Origin: Granulosicoccus sp947495035
Lineage (GTDB): Bacteria; Pseudomonadota; Gammaproteobacteria; Granulosicoccales; Granulosicoccaceae
Direction: 5' to 3' (one strand)
DNA length: 64,000 nucleotides
NCBI RefSeq assembly: GCF_050589605.1
Contig: NZ_JBNGOO010000008.1
Each line of letters begins with the position of its first letter. The first letter of the stretch is position 1. Below, piece by piece: positions 26,159-35,684 of the stretch. The translations under genes and the position numbers were made by a program. Below the pieces are notes generated by a model that had not been told where the DNA came from, made no database searches, and worked only from the letters and a program-made list of their open reading frames with translations.

Positions 26159-27073
26159 ATGTCAGAGCAAACGCCAGCCACGACGTCCGGATCGCAGGCT
26201 GCATCGCAAGGTGACGTCGCTGCGGCGTTCTGGCGCAGGCGGCTGCGTGGGAGTTCCGGACTGCTGCTGGCTGGCACGATACTGGCCGTACTGCTGGCCT
26301 GCCTGCCGGTGACCGATACCGTGGGTCAGTCGCATGTGGATGCCGCCTTCAAGCGAGCACTGGTCGGTTATGCACTGGCCCGCGGACTCAATGGTGTGAT
26401 CTCGGTGGCTCAGGGCACCGAGATCGCGATTCAGCCAGCCGGCATCGGCCTGAATCTGACGCCGGGGGAAATTCTCGATCCGGTCAACGATCTGGTAGAG
26501 CGCTTTTCCTGGATCATGATGCTGGCCAGCAGTTCACTGGGCGTGCAGAAGGTGCTGTTGTCGATGAGTGCCTGGCAAGGGCTATTGTTGGCCGTGGCGG
26601 TCACAGGTCTGCTCCTGTGCCTGTGTGTACTGCTTCCTCGTCTGCAGAACGGTCGACGGCTGGCGCAACGATTGTTTCTGTTCGTGCTTTTGCTGCGCTT
26701 CATGATGCCCGCAGTCAGCATCGCCAATGACTGGGTGTACCGTACCTTTCTGGAAGCGGATTACATTGCAGCCTCGGCCACACTCGATGAGGCACAGCAG
26801 GCCATAGGCCGGATCAATGAAGAGGTGATGGCGGAGCAGCAGGAAGAGCCGGCATCGATGATGGAACGCGCGCGGGCTCTCTACAACAGCGCTCTGGCGC
26901 AGATGGATATCGACCAGCGTCTGCAGCGCTATCGCGACGCGGCCGAATCGATCAGCGAAAGCACCATCCGGCTGGTGGTCGTGTTTCTGATGCAGACACT
27001 GGTTTTCCCGCTGGTGTTCCTGTTTGTCATGCTGGGGCTGATACGCCGGCTGGCCAGACCCTGGAGCGGCTAG
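26159..27073 (+). CDS. unassigned membrane protein
   Basis: I do not recognise this 304-residue protein. It has hydrophobic segments at about 36-57, 137-160, 171-192 and 268-296, compatible with four membrane helices, and a charged helical stretch at about 198-265 rich in Glu, Gln and Ala that could form a coiled coil. The first soluble part (about 60-130) has no known motif. It lies 32 bp after the aminotransferase gene on the same strand and converges on pncB. Codon use and composition are like the neighbours, so it is a real gene. Confidence 0.7.
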   Translation: MSEQTPATTSGSQAASQGDVAAAFWRRRLRGSSGLLLAGTILAVLLACLPVTDTVGQSHVDAAFKRALVGYALARGLNGVISVAQGTEIAIQPAGIGLNLTPGEILDPVNDLVERFSWIMMLASSSLGVQKVLLSMSAWQGLLLAVAVTGLLLCLCVLLPRLQNGRRLAQRLFLFVLLLRFMMPAVSIANDWVYRTFLEADYIAASATLDEAQQAIGRINEEVMAEQQEEPASMMERARALYNSALAQMDIDQRLQRYRDAAESISESTIRLVVVFLMQTLVFPLVFLFVMLGLIRRLARPWSG

Positions 27074-27103
27074 CCGGCGCCGATTCGACTCGCAGGAGCG
27101 TGT

Positions 27104-27118
27104 GATCGCCCCGCGATC
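27104..27118. terminator. short hairpin between convergent genes
   Basis: GATCGC-CCC-GCGATC, a perfect 6-bp stem with a 3-nt loop, sits in the 48-bp gap between two convergent genes. There is no T tract on either strand, so terminator function is only suggested by position. Confidence 0.3.
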
Positions 27119-27121
27119 GGA

Positions 27122-28435
27122 TCAGACCAGCACGTCAATCTGTTCCATGTTGTCACCGCCGAAGATGGAGCGATAGCGTGCAATCTCGTCGGCAGGCCCG
27201 GTGGCCTTGTCGAAATTGTCGGACAGCTTGACGGTCGGCTTGCCATTGGCATGGGTGACCTTGCAAACCAGTGAAATGGCTTTCATCTGCGGGTTGTTGA
27301 CGGTTGCGCAGTCGCTGAAGTCATTGGTCAGGTGGGTGCCCCAGCCGAAGCTGAGTCGCACGCGGCCGTTGAATTGCTTGTAGACCTGTTCGATCGTATC
27401 CACCGTCAATCCGTCCGAGAATATCAGCAGTTTCTCCCCCGGGTCCTGGCCGCGTTCCACCCACCACTGGATCAGTTCTTCACCGCCGGCGATCGGTTCC
27501 TTCGAGTCGATGCGAAAGCCACTCCATTCCGCGACCCAATCCGGCGCTTCCTTCAGAAAGGCCGTCGTGCCATAGGTGTCCGGCAGCACGATCAGCAGAT
27601 TGCCGTCATAGGTGCGGCTCCAGTGCTTGAGTACACGATAGGGGGCCTTGCGCAGTTCTTCATCGTTGTTCGACAGGGCCGCTTCCACCATGGGCAGCTC
27701 ATGCGCATTGGTACCGATGGCATCCAGATCCAGATTCATGGCCATCAATACATTGCTGGTACCGGTGAACTTCTTGCCAAGGCCTTCCTTCATGGCCGCA
27801 ATGCACCAGCGCTGCCACAGGAAGCTGTGACGTCGGCGTGTTCCGAAATCGGCGATCTTCAGGTCAGGCAACTGATCGAGGCGCAGGACCTTTTCCCACA
27901 ACTTGGCCTTGGCTCGGGCGTACAGGACATCCAGCTCGAAGCGGCCGACGCCGTGCATCGCGGCACGGGAGCGCAACTCGCTGATGATGGACAGCACCGG
28001 AATCTCCCACAGCGAGATATCGGCCCACTCGCCTTCGAAGTCGATCAGATACTGACCATCCTCCACGCGCAGCGTGTATTCCGGCAGGCGATAGTGACGC
28101 AGCCAGCTGAGAAATTCCTTGGTGAACAGGCGCTCGCGGCCATAGAAGGTGTTACCCGTGAGCCAGATCAGTTCCTTCTTGGTGATGCGAATGCTGCGCG
28201 CATGATCCAGTTGAGCACGCAACTCTGCTTCGTCGATCTCGTCGGCCAGACGCACGCTCTGAGTCCGGTTGATCAGGGAAAACGTGACAGGGACATGTCG
28301 CCGCTCCTTCCAGATGGTTTGCAGCATCAGGAGCTTGTAGATGTCCGTATCGAGCAGGCTGCGAACTATAGGATCGAGCTTGAAATTGTGATCGTAGACA
28401 CGCGTGGCGATGTCCGGCATGGGGGTTTGAACCAT
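27122..28435 (-). CDS. pncB: nicotinate phosphoribosyltransferase
   Basis: Enzyme of NAD salvage (nicotinate plus PRPP to nicotinate mononucleotide, ATP-stimulated), 437 residues, the usual bacterial PncB length. The N-terminal SLLDTDIYKLLMLQTIW, the FGTRRRHSFLWQRW segment, the GTNAHELPMVEAAL segment with the regulatory histidine, and LIFSDGLTVDTI near the PRPP site are all characteristic. It is transcribed on its own, 66 bp downstream of the aminotransferase start and in the same direction. Confidence 0.93.
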   Translation of the reverse strand: MVQTPMPDIATRVYDHNFKLDPIVRSLLDTDIYKLLMLQTIWKERRHVPVTFSLINRTQSVRLADEIDEAELRAQLDHARSIRITKKELIWLTGNTFYGRERLFTKEFLSWLRHYRLPEYTLRVEDGQYLIDFEGEWADISLWEIPVLSIISELRSRAAMHGVGRFELDVLYARAKAKLWEKVLRLDQLPDLKIADFGTRRRHSFLWQRWCIAAMKEGLGKKFTGTSNVLMAMNLDLDAIGTNAHELPMVEAALSNNDEELRKAPYRVLKHWSRTYDGNLLIVLPDTYGTTAFLKEAPDWVAEWSGFRIDSKEPIAGGEELIQWWVERGQDPGEKLLIFSDGLTVDTIEQVYKQFNGRVRLSFGWGTHLTNDFSDCATVNNPQMKAISLVCKVTHANGKPTVKLSDNFDKATGPADEIARYRSIFGGDNMEQIDVLV

Positions 28436-28501
28436 GAAAGTCTATCCCTGTAATGCGATTGTCAAGGCAGCGCAGCTACGCATGCCCACGGTGTCCAGGA
28501 C

Positions 28502-29701
28502 TTACGTCAGAAACGTGTCGATACGCTCGATGGCGCGTTCGATATTCTCCAGTGAATTGGCGTAGGACAGGCGGATATAGCCTTCGCCATGTACGCCGAA
28601 GTCGGGTCCGCCGATCGTGGCCACCCCGGCATCCTCCAGCAGGGCGCTGGCCAGCGGTTTTGCCTTCCAGCCGGTCTCGGTGATGTTGGGGAAAGCATAG
28701 AAGGCTCCGGTGGGGGTCACACAGCTGACTCCGTCGAGCGCATTGAGCCTGTCAACCACCACGCGCCGACGCTCATCGAAGGCTGTCATCATCTGGCCGA
28801 CGGCGTCCTGTGGGCCGACAAGTGCTTCCAGTGCGGCATGTTGCGCAGCGGCATTGACGCAACTCCAGCAATTGACCGCCAGTTTGCGAACCGAATCGAA
28901 CAAGGCATCCGGCCAGATGGAATATCCCAGTCGCCAGCCTGTCATGGCGTAGGTCTTGGACCAGCCGTTGAGCAGGATGAGACGATCACGAATCTCCGGA
29001 TAGCCCAGCAATGTCACGTGTTCGGCACCATCGTAAGTCATCTGGTCGTAGATCTCGTCTGACAGAATGGTTACCTGCGGGTGCTCGGCCAGGCCGGCAA
29101 CCAGTTTGTCGATTTCCTCTCGGGGGGTCACTCCACCGCAGGGATTGGCGGGTGAATTGATGATGAGCAGGCGGGTCTTCGGCGTGATCAGTGACAGGGT
29201 TTCCTCGGCGGAAAAGGCAAACTGATTGCTTTCCCTGATGGGGATGGGGATCGGCGTGGCGCCTGTGAATTCGATCATCGAGCGGTAGATCGGAAAGCCG
29301 GGGTCGGGATAGAGAATCTCGGCACCGGGTTCGCCGAACATCACGATTGCCGCATACATCGTGACCTTGCCACCGGGCACGATCATCACATTGTCGGGAC
29401 TGACGGTAACGCTGTAACGTCGGTCGAGATCGGCGCAGACAGCTTCGCGCAGCGGTGCGATTCCGACCGCCGGGGTATAGCCGTGTTGCCCGTCCCGCAG
29501 GGCCTTCACGGCAGCCTCGACGATATTCTCCGGTGTCGGAAAGTCGGGCTGTCCGATACCCAGATTGATGATGTCGCGTCCACTGGCTGCCAGCTCTCCG
29601 GCACGGGCCAGCACCGCGAAGGCGTTTTCCTCGCCTATTCGACTGAAGCCGGCAACAGGTGAAATGCCGGTGGAGGTTTGCGGTGTCGGTACTTGGCTCA
29701 T
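28502..29701 (-). CDS. class I/II pyridoxal phosphate aminotransferase
   Basis: Fold-type I aminotransferase of 399 residues, aspartate-aminotransferase-like. LGIGQPDFPTP (about 47-57), the SPANPCGG loop (183-190), DEIYDQMTY (215-223) and the PLP lysine in NGWSKTYAMTGWRLGY (K249) are present, with the carboxylate-binding arginine expected in GYIRLSYA near the C-terminus. Likely substrates are aspartate, alanine or aromatic amino acids. It lies upstream of pncB and downstream of the ferredoxin gene, all on the minus strand. Confidence 0.9.
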   Translation of the reverse strand: MSQVPTPQTSTGISPVAGFSRIGEENAFAVLARAGELAASGRDIINLGIGQPDFPTPENIVEAAVKALRDGQHGYTPAVGIAPLREAVCADLDRRYSVTVSPDNVMIVPGGKVTMYAAIVMFGEPGAEILYPDPGFPIYRSMIEFTGATPIPIPIRESNQFAFSAEETLSLITPKTRLLIINSPANPCGGVTPREEIDKLVAGLAEHPQVTILSDEIYDQMTYDGAEHVTLLGYPEIRDRLILLNGWSKTYAMTGWRLGYSIWPDALFDSVRKLAVNCWSCVNAAAQHAALEALVGPQDAVGQMMTAFDERRRVVVDRLNALDGVSCVTPTGAFYAFPNITETGWKAKPLASALLEDAGVATIGGPDFGVHGEGYIRLSYANSLENIERAIERIDTFLT

Positions 29702-29758
29702 GGTTGTGGTGTCGCGCAGGATGGCACTGTGGGAACGGGGTGAGGAGGAGGTGGTGTG

Positions 29759-30088
29759 TTACTGTCTTTCCGGGGTTTCGATGGTATGACCGTCGAGTTC
29801 GGGCTTGACGATCAGCTGGCAGCTGAGACGTGAATGCTCTCGGCGTTCAGCGGCCACGCCTTCCAGCATGTCCAGTTCCATGTCTTCCGGCTCGTCGAAC
29901 AGGGCCGCCGTGGCTTCGTCCAGATAGACATGACAGGTTGCGCAGATCAGGCTGCCACCACATTCCGCGACGACCTCGTCGATGTCATTCTGCACGGCGG
30001 TATCCATGACGCTGTCGCCAACCCGGGCATCGACCGTGCGAACGGTACCGTCAGCTGATTTGTAGTGAAGTATGATTTCCTGCGTCAT
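29759..30088 (-). CDS. [2Fe-2S] ferredoxin
   Basis: Plant/adrenodoxin-type ferredoxin of 109 residues carrying electrons to an oxygenase or reductase. The cluster ligands are C43, C49 and C52 (ECGGSLICATC) and C90 (LSCQL). The VGDSVMDTAVQND stretch and acidic surface (DEPEDMELDMLEG) are like ferredoxins that serve cytochromes P450. The ATG at 30088 is preceded by AGAGAA; upstream in-frame sequence has no ferredoxin character. No oxygenase gene is adjacent, so its partner is elsewhere. Confidence 0.92.
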   Translation of the reverse strand: MTQEIILHYKSADGTVRTVDARVGDSVMDTAVQNDIDEVVAECGGSLICATCHVYLDEATAALFDEPEDMELDMLEGVAAERREHSRLSCQLIVKPELDGHTIETPERQ

Positions 30089-30310
30089 TTCTCTGCGTGT
30101 TCTTGAAGGGTTGAACCCGTGATGGTATCCAAGTCGCGAGCCGACGTCACATTCCATGCTCCAGCGGGGCCCATGCAGTGTTCTGTGGCCGGAATGGCAC
30201 CAGTGCCCGGTACGCGTTCTCATTTATACACACCGAGCAGTTCGGTAACACGACTCCAGCCTGGCATGGTGGCATACTGTGGCTCGAAGGGCATACATGG
30301 ACGTGCTTCG

Positions 30311-32143
30311 ATGGAACTAGAGCGCAAGATTTATCACGAACAGATTCGGCTGATCTACAATCAGGGGCCAGTGCTGGTGGCAGGTGCCACTTTCTGTGCG
30401 GTGTTCATCACCCTGTTTCTCTGGCGGCATCTGCCGCAATCGACCCTGCTGTTCTGGCTCGGCGCCGTGGGCGTCACCTCTCTGCTGCGTGTCTGGGTCA
30501 TCAGCGTCTATCTCAAGGCTGACAGCCGTACCCGCGAACAGCATGTCTGGGGCCCTTTCTTCTGGCTTGGCACTCTCACCGCCGGCATGATTTGGGGCGT
30601 CTGGCCGCTGATGTTCTATCAGTTGTACAGCACCGAATACCTGTTGCTCATCTCGACGATCTTCGCCGGCATGGTGGCCGTCAGTGCCGCCTCGGGCTGT
30701 GTCTATCTGCCTTCCTTTCTGTCCTTTTCCATACCGCTGATCCTGCCACTGGCCATCACGCACATTCTCTCCGGCAACGACTCTCTGGTGCTGACAGGCC
30801 TGCTGCTCATCATGTTTCTGGCGGTCAATTTCTTTCTGGCCGTACGTGGGCAGAGACAGTATCGCGAGCTCATCCGGTCCCAGTTCGAGAATCAGGAGCT
30901 GATGGAAAGGCTGGCCGGAGAGAAGCGCATTGCCGAGCGTGCCATCGTCGCCAAGAGTCGTTTCCTGGCCGCCGCCAGCCACGATCTGCGGCAACCACTG
31001 CACGCCATGGGTCTGTTCCTGAGCGCCTTGCGGCGGCGAGAACAGGAACCATCGAAGATCGAGATCCTCGATGACATGGGAAAATCGGCAGAAGCACTGA
31101 ATGGTCTGTTCAACAGCCTGCTGGATGTGTCACGTCTGGATGCGGAAATCATCGATTTCAATCCGTCGCATCTGGTGGCCAGCGACATGTTCGACGGTCT
31201 GCGAGCGCAATTCGCGCAACAGGCGGAGGAAAAAGGCATCGTGTTCAGTGTCGATGCCAGATCCCATGTCTTCTTCTGTGATGCCATCCTGCTGGAGCGA
31301 GTACTGCGCAACCTGGTGTCCAATGCCATTCAGTACACCAACCACGGCATGATCACCATGCGTTGCGAGGAGCATCTGGAAGGCTCCAAGATGGTGATCC
31401 TGCGCGATACCGGCATTGGTATACCGCCCGATGCCACCGAAGACGTGTTTTCCGAGTATTACCAGCTCAACAACCCGTCGCGGGATCGGAACAACGGGCT
31501 TGGGCTCGGGCTGGCCATTGTCCGTCGCCTGTGCGAACTGATGGACATGCCGCTGGAGATGGAGTCGGTGGAAGGGCAGGGAACGGTGTTCAGACTCATC
31601 GTACCGGGTGGTGACCCGGCCCAGCTGAGTGCCCAGGCAGACAAGGAAGCGTCACCGCTGCAGGCCGCTGGCAGGCAGGTGCTGGTCATTGATGACGAGG
31701 TGCAGGTGTTGCAGAGCATGCGTCATCTGCTGCAGAGCTGGGGCTGTGAAGTCATGCTGGCAGAGTCTGCACGTGATGCCCTGAAAGTCATGGCGCTGAC
31801 GGATACATCACCGGACCTGATCATCTCAGACTTTCGCCTGCGCGATAACAACAATGGCGTCGATGCAGTCGAAGCCGTTCGGGAATCACTGGAAGTTCCG
31901 GTTCCGGCCATCATCGTCACCGGTGACACTTCCCCGGCCAGGCTTCGTGAAGTGTCCGATACCGGCTTGCACGTCATGCACAAGCCGGTCAAGCCGGACG
32001 AACTGCGGGCGCTGATGCAGTGTCTTCTGGAGAGTTCGGGTGGCTGCGCCGTGGAGTGTGATCAGCCCGCATCCGGCAGTCGGCAAGACGCCGGTGCAAC
32101 ACTTGTCCCCAATTGGGAGGAGCGGGAGATCGAACTGGCCTGA
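30311..32143 (+). CDS. hybrid sensor histidine kinase/response regulator
   Basis: Membrane sensor kinase of 610 residues. Six or seven helices fill about residues 20-180, followed by a short coiled coil. The HisKA domain has the phospho-accepting His in AAASHDLRQPLHAMG (H224). The ATPase domain has the N box NLVSNAIQYT, G1 DTGIGIP and G2 GLGLGLAIV. A C-terminal receiver domain carries VLVIDDE, the phospho-Asp in LIISDFRL (about D507) and the HKPVKP lysine. There is no Hpt domain. I start at the ATG at 30311 because the 64 preceding in-frame residues look non-coding. The signal is unknown; no DNA-binding response regulator is adjacent. Confidence 0.9.
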   Translation: MELERKIYHEQIRLIYNQGPVLVAGATFCAVFITLFLWRHLPQSTLLFWLGAVGVTSLLRVWVISVYLKADSRTREQHVWGPFFWLGTLTAGMIWGVWPLMFYQLYSTEYLLLISTIFAGMVAVSAASGCVYLPSFLSFSIPLILPLAITHILSGNDSLVLTGLLLIMFLAVNFFLAVRGQRQYRELIRSQFENQELMERLAGEKRIAERAIVAKSRFLAAASHDLRQPLHAMGLFLSALRRREQEPSKIEILDDMGKSAEALNGLFNSLLDVSRLDAEIIDFNPSHLVASDMFDGLRAQFAQQAEEKGIVFSVDARSHVFFCDAILLERVLRNLVSNAIQYTNHGMITMRCEEHLEGSKMVILRDTGIGIPPDATEDVFSEYYQLNNPSRDRNNGLGLGLAIVRRLCELMDMPLEMESVEGQGTVFRLIVPGGDPAQLSAQADKEASPLQAAGRQVLVIDDEVQVLQSMRHLLQSWGCEVMLAESARDALKVMALTDTSPDLIISDFRLRDNNNGVDAVEAVRESLEVPVPAIIVTGDTSPARLREVSDTGLHVMHKPVKPDELRALMQCLLESSGGCAVECDQPASGSRQDAGATLVPNWEEREIELA

Positions 32144-32145
32144 AC

Positions 32146-33399
32146 TCAGTCGATGGTCGGGTTGACGGCCGTGGCCTTGACCAGTCTGCCGATGGTCAGG
32201 CCTTGCAGCAGGATCGAGATCAGCACGATGACATAGGTGACCGATACGATCAGATCACGCTCGGGGCTGGCCGGTATCGACAGGGCCAGAGCCACCGAGA
32301 TGCCACCGCGCAAACCACCCCACGTCAGAATCTTGACCGCATGAGGGTTGAAATCCCGTCCCAGCTTGCGCATGACGAAAACCGGTCCACCGACTGACAC
32401 GAAGCGGGACAGCAGCACCACGAAGGCCATCACCATGCCGGCTACCCAGACTTGCAGGTCATGGCTCAGGATCATGACTTCGAGCCCGATGATCAGAAAC
32501 AGGACGGCATTGAGTATCTCGTCTATCAGCTCCCAGAAGGTGTCCAGATGCTGCACGGTGGTATTGCTCATGGCGTCACGGCGACCATGATTGCCGATCA
32601 TCAGCCCTGCCATGACCACGGCAATGGGGGCGGACAGGTGCAAGCCGGCCGCAGCCGTGCTGCCACCGGCAACCAGAGCCAGTGTCAACAGCACTTCCAC
32701 CTGATAGTTGTCTACCCGCTTGAGCATCTGCAGAGCCAGCCAGCCGCAGGCGATGCCGAACAGGGCGCCGCCGAAGGCCTCCTGCACGAACAGCAGCCCG
32801 ATATGCTGCATATCGAAGGCATCACCATTGACGGCCATGCCGAAGATGGCGAGAAAGATGACGATGGCCACGCCATCATTGAACAGCGATTCCCCGGCGA
32901 TCTTGATCTCCAGTGATTTGCTGGCACCCGCCGTCTTCAGGATTCCCATGACGGCGATGGGATCGGTGGGTGAAATCAGCGAACCGAATAGCAGGCAGAA
33001 GATGAAGGGCACGCTGAATCCGAACCACTGGAACACATGGTAGGCACCACCGGCGACCAGAAACATGCTGCTGATGACTCCGGCTGAAGCCAGCAGGCCG
33101 ATGGTCCATTTGTGCTTGAGCAGCTCGCTCAGATTGATGTGCATGGCGCCGGCAAACAGCAGAAAGCCGAGCATGCCATTGAGCAGGGTCTCGTCGAAAT
33201 CGACCTGACGAATGACGTTGCTGGCCAGTTCCTCGGCCTGACTGAACCCCAGATTGCCCAGCAGGACCAGTGTGAGCGAGAAGATCAGGGAGATCACCAT
33301 GATGCCGATCGTGTTCGGCAGCTTGAGCGTTCGGTAGTTGACGTAGGCAAACAGTGCAGAGACCGTGATCAGTATGCTGGTGATGGACAGTAGGGACAT
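32146..33399 (-). CDS. Na+/H+ antiporter, CPA1 (NhaP) family
   Basis: Inner-membrane cation/proton antiporter of 417 residues with about 12 helices. Family signatures are GFLLFAGAMHINL, SPTDPIAVMGILKTAG (about 143-158) and GESLFNDGVAIVIFLA (about 169-184), which carries the Asp of the ion-binding ND pair. There is no long cytoplasmic tail or TrkA domain. It would contribute to sodium and pH homeostasis, as expected in a marine organism. It converges on the histidine kinase gene (2-bp gap). Confidence 0.9.
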   Translation of the reverse strand: MSLLSITSILITVSALFAYVNYRTLKLPNTIGIMVISLIFSLTLVLLGNLGFSQAEELASNVIRQVDFDETLLNGMLGFLLFAGAMHINLSELLKHKWTIGLLASAGVISSMFLVAGGAYHVFQWFGFSVPFIFCLLFGSLISPTDPIAVMGILKTAGASKSLEIKIAGESLFNDGVAIVIFLAIFGMAVNGDAFDMQHIGLLFVQEAFGGALFGIACGWLALQMLKRVDNYQVEVLLTLALVAGGSTAAAGLHLSAPIAVVMAGLMIGNHGRRDAMSNTTVQHLDTFWELIDEILNAVLFLIIGLEVMILSHDLQVWVAGMVMAFVVLLSRFVSVGGPVFVMRKLGRDFNPHAVKILTWGGLRGGISVALALSIPASPERDLIVSVTYVIVLISILLQGLTIGRLVKATAVNPTID

Positions 33400-33562
33400 G
33401 AGTGCCGAGGGCTCGGAAAACGAAGACCCTAGCGTAGCTCATGCACTGCAGACCGTGGCCGCCATGAGCTGTGATCATGCCGAGATAATCCGTCGCCGAC
33501 CTTGTTCCGGTACACTGCCGATCGTGTTCCAGCCCGTTTACCGTTATTGATCCATCACTCAC

Positions 33563-34321
33563 GTGTCCAGCAAAGCTGCTTCAACGTTGTCCTTGCCGGA
33601 CTATCGGATCCGGGTGTCGTCACGGGCACGTCGCCTGAGTCTGCGGGTGGAATCCGGTCAGGGGGTCATCGTGACGATCCCACGGGGTTTCTCGCCGCAG
33701 CGGGTGCCCGCTTTCATTGCCAGGCACCGTCAATGGATCGAGGCACGTCTGGCAGAGGCGGCTCAGCGCACACCCGAGCGTTTCAGGCAGTGGCCGCCGG
33801 AGCAGCTGGCCTTGCCGGCGGTCGATCTGGTACTGGAGTTGTCCTATGCGGCACGTTCGGACAGGGACGCCAGACACGCTGCAGCGCCGACAGCGGGCAA
33901 TCTGGGCAGAACGCGACAGCTTCGGGTCAAGGCCGACAGCGCTGATCGTGCCGCCGTGGTAGGAGAACTGCGGCTGGCTCTGAAGGCACTGGCCAGGCAG
34001 TACTTCTGCGTGCGTCTCGAGATGCTGGCAGAGCGTCATGGTCTGACCTACCAGCGAATCCAGATTCGCGGGCAGCGTACACGTTGGGGCAGTTGCTCCT
34101 CGACAGGGACAATCAGCCTGAATTACAAGCTGCTGTTTCTGTCTCCCGAGCTGGTGGATTACGTGCTGCTGCATGAGTTGGCCCACACCCGGCACCTGAA
34201 TCATTCGCCGGCTTTCTGGCGTCAGTTGATCACCATGCTGCCGGATGCGCGGCAGCGCGATGCGATGCTGGATCAGGCTGGACGTGAAGTTCCTCCCTGG
34301 ATGGAACTGAAAGCCGGCTGA
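33563..34321 (+). CDS. YgjP/SprT-like zinc metallopeptidase
   Basis: Protein of 252 residues of the YgjP (DUF45, WLM-like) group. The zinc site is HELAH at 204-208 with the third ligand H214 (HLNHSPAFW), and the preceding QRTRWGSCSSTGTISLNYKL is the diagnostic family stretch. The start is GTG at 33563, with no in-frame ATG nearby. Function of this group is poorly defined; it is presumed to cleave cytosolic proteins. It stands alone, divergent from the antiporter. Confidence 0.87.
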   Translation: MSSKAASTLSLPDYRIRVSSRARRLSLRVESGQGVIVTIPRGFSPQRVPAFIARHRQWIEARLAEAAQRTPERFRQWPPEQLALPAVDLVLELSYAARSDRDARHAAAPTAGNLGRTRQLRVKADSADRAAVVGELRLALKALARQYFCVRLEMLAERHGLTYQRIQIRGQRTRWGSCSSTGTISLNYKLLFLSPELVDYVLLHELAHTRHLNHSPAFWRQLITMLPDARQRDAMLDQAGREVPPWMELKAG

Positions 34322-34510
34322 AAACCAATCCGGCAAATGCAGGAAAACGCATCTTTTCTTTGCATTTTCAACCGTCTTGAGCTACCGCCAGATCAGTGAA
34401 ATCCGACTTTAACCTTCTGAATATTCTGCTACTCTTTTTGGACTATTCACTTGGGCAACACGTTTTCACCTTGGTGACAAGCCCTTACTCATACAACGTC
34501 AACCCTAATC

Positions 34511-35284
34511 GTGTCACTGACGACTTCAGAAGATTCATTCGTGCGCAAACAACACAGCGTTGAAGTCTGGCAAGTCATCCCGCTGATTCTGGCGGCGGCC
34601 TTGCTGACCATCGGCCTGGCCATGTTTCTCAGCGGTACCGAAAAGCTGGTGGACGTGGTACAGCCAGTCATCGTGGTGTTTGGCGGCGCGCTGGCCAGCC
34701 TGCTGTTGACCTTTTCGCCCTCACATATCGCACAGGCCCTGCAGCTGGCGCTGACACGCGGAGTTCGCGGTGGCACGGCGCCGGAGCAGATGATTCGGGC
34801 CATGCTCAAGGTCTGTGACGTCAGCCGACGAGATGGTCTGCTGGGCGTTGCCGATATTCGTTCCAATTCCGAACAAGTGGAGGAAATCTGCTTCCTGATC
34901 GGTCAGGCAGCCGATGACTCGACCATTCGCTTTGCACTGGAAAGGCGTCTGGCCAACGAGCATCTGCAACACAGGATGACAACGGATGTCTTTCTGTTCG
35001 CGTCGATCTATGCGGTTCTGATCGGCACACTGGGATCACTGCTGCTGTATGTTTCCAGACTGGATCCGGCCGTGCTGGGCAACACGTTTCTGCCATTCGT
35101 CTGTGGCGTCAGTCTTGCAATTCTGATGTGTATTCTGCTGGGACGACTGCGTGCGTCACATCTACGGGAACTGATCATGACGGAAATTGCCTATCGTGGT
35201 GCAGCCATGATTCTTGAAGATAACAATGTGCAGAGACTGAGGAGTCGCCTGGTCATGCTGGTGCCCCCGGGACTGCGACGTTAA
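34511..35284 (+). CDS. MotA-like proton-channel family protein
   Basis: Membrane protein of 257 residues with the MotA topology: helices at about 20-42 and 48-69, a cytoplasmic domain of about 85 residues, helices at about 155-178 and 185-210, and a basic C-terminus. The tail pattern (REL, a small helix, EDNNVQRLRSRLVMLVPPGLR) resembles the MotA C-terminus that packs against the stator, and VFGGALASLLLTFSP matches the second helix. No MotB/ExbD-like partner with a periplasmic peptidoglycan-binding domain is adjacent. A PilZ protein gene follows 11 bp downstream. The start could be the GTG at 34511 or one at 34541. It is a likely stator-type subunit or diverged relative; its exact role is unknown. 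Confidence 0.65.
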   Translation: MSLTTSEDSFVRKQHSVEVWQVIPLILAAALLTIGLAMFLSGTEKLVDVVQPVIVVFGGALASLLLTFSPSHIAQALQLALTRGVRGGTAPEQMIRAMLKVCDVSRRDGLLGVADIRSNSEQVEEICFLIGQAADDSTIRFALERRLANEHLQHRMTTDVFLFASIYAVLIGTLGSLLLYVSRLDPAVLGNTFLPFVCGVSLAILMCILLGRLRASHLRELIMTEIAYRGAAMILEDNNVQRLRSRLVMLVPPGLRR

Positions 35285-35295
35285 GGTATGAGACG

Positions 35296-35676
35296 ATGAG
35301 CGACATTGCGGTCAAGGCCGTGGTCAGTGGACGTACGGCCTATCAGGTGGTTCCGGATCCGGATGATCCGATCATTCTGCAGATAGACGGAAAATTGAGT
35401 CGGGTGCTGGATATCAGTGCCAGTGGGTTCACCATGCCACCGGCCATCGTGAATGCCGGACGGCGATATCCATTCAGTCTGGATCTGCCGACGGCCAAGA
35501 TCCCGGTGGCGGGCTATGTCGATGCCTTGCCGGGGAAGCCGGACGAGAGTATTCAATGCGTCTTCGTCAATCTCAGTGCCGAGGAAGCTGACGCCATTCA
35601 TCACTATGTGCTGATTCGTCAGAAGGATGCGATTCGTTCCATCCGGTCCTCGGGATCCTCCAGCTCGGGTTTCTAG
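35296..35676 (+). CDS. PilZ-domain protein, atypical
   Basis: Small protein of 126 residues with a PilZ-like beta barrel. The DxSxxG motif is present as D39-I-S-A-S-G44. The upstream RxxxR c-di-GMP motif is incomplete (R13-T-A-Y-Q), lacking the second arginine, so dinucleotide binding may be weak or absent. The Ser/Gly-rich C-terminal tail looks disordered. It lies 11 bp after the MotA-like gene and 8 bp before zapE. Pairing with a MotA-like protein suggests a flagellar-brake (YcgR-like) or related regulatory role, which is inference. Confidence 0.65.
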   Translation: MSDIAVKAVVSGRTAYQVVPDPDDPIILQIDGKLSRVLDISASGFTMPPAIVNAGRRYPFSLDLPTAKIPVAGYVDALPGKPDESIQCVFVNLSAEEADAIHHYVLIRQKDAIRSIRSSGSSSSGF

Positions 35677-35684
35677 GCCATTCC

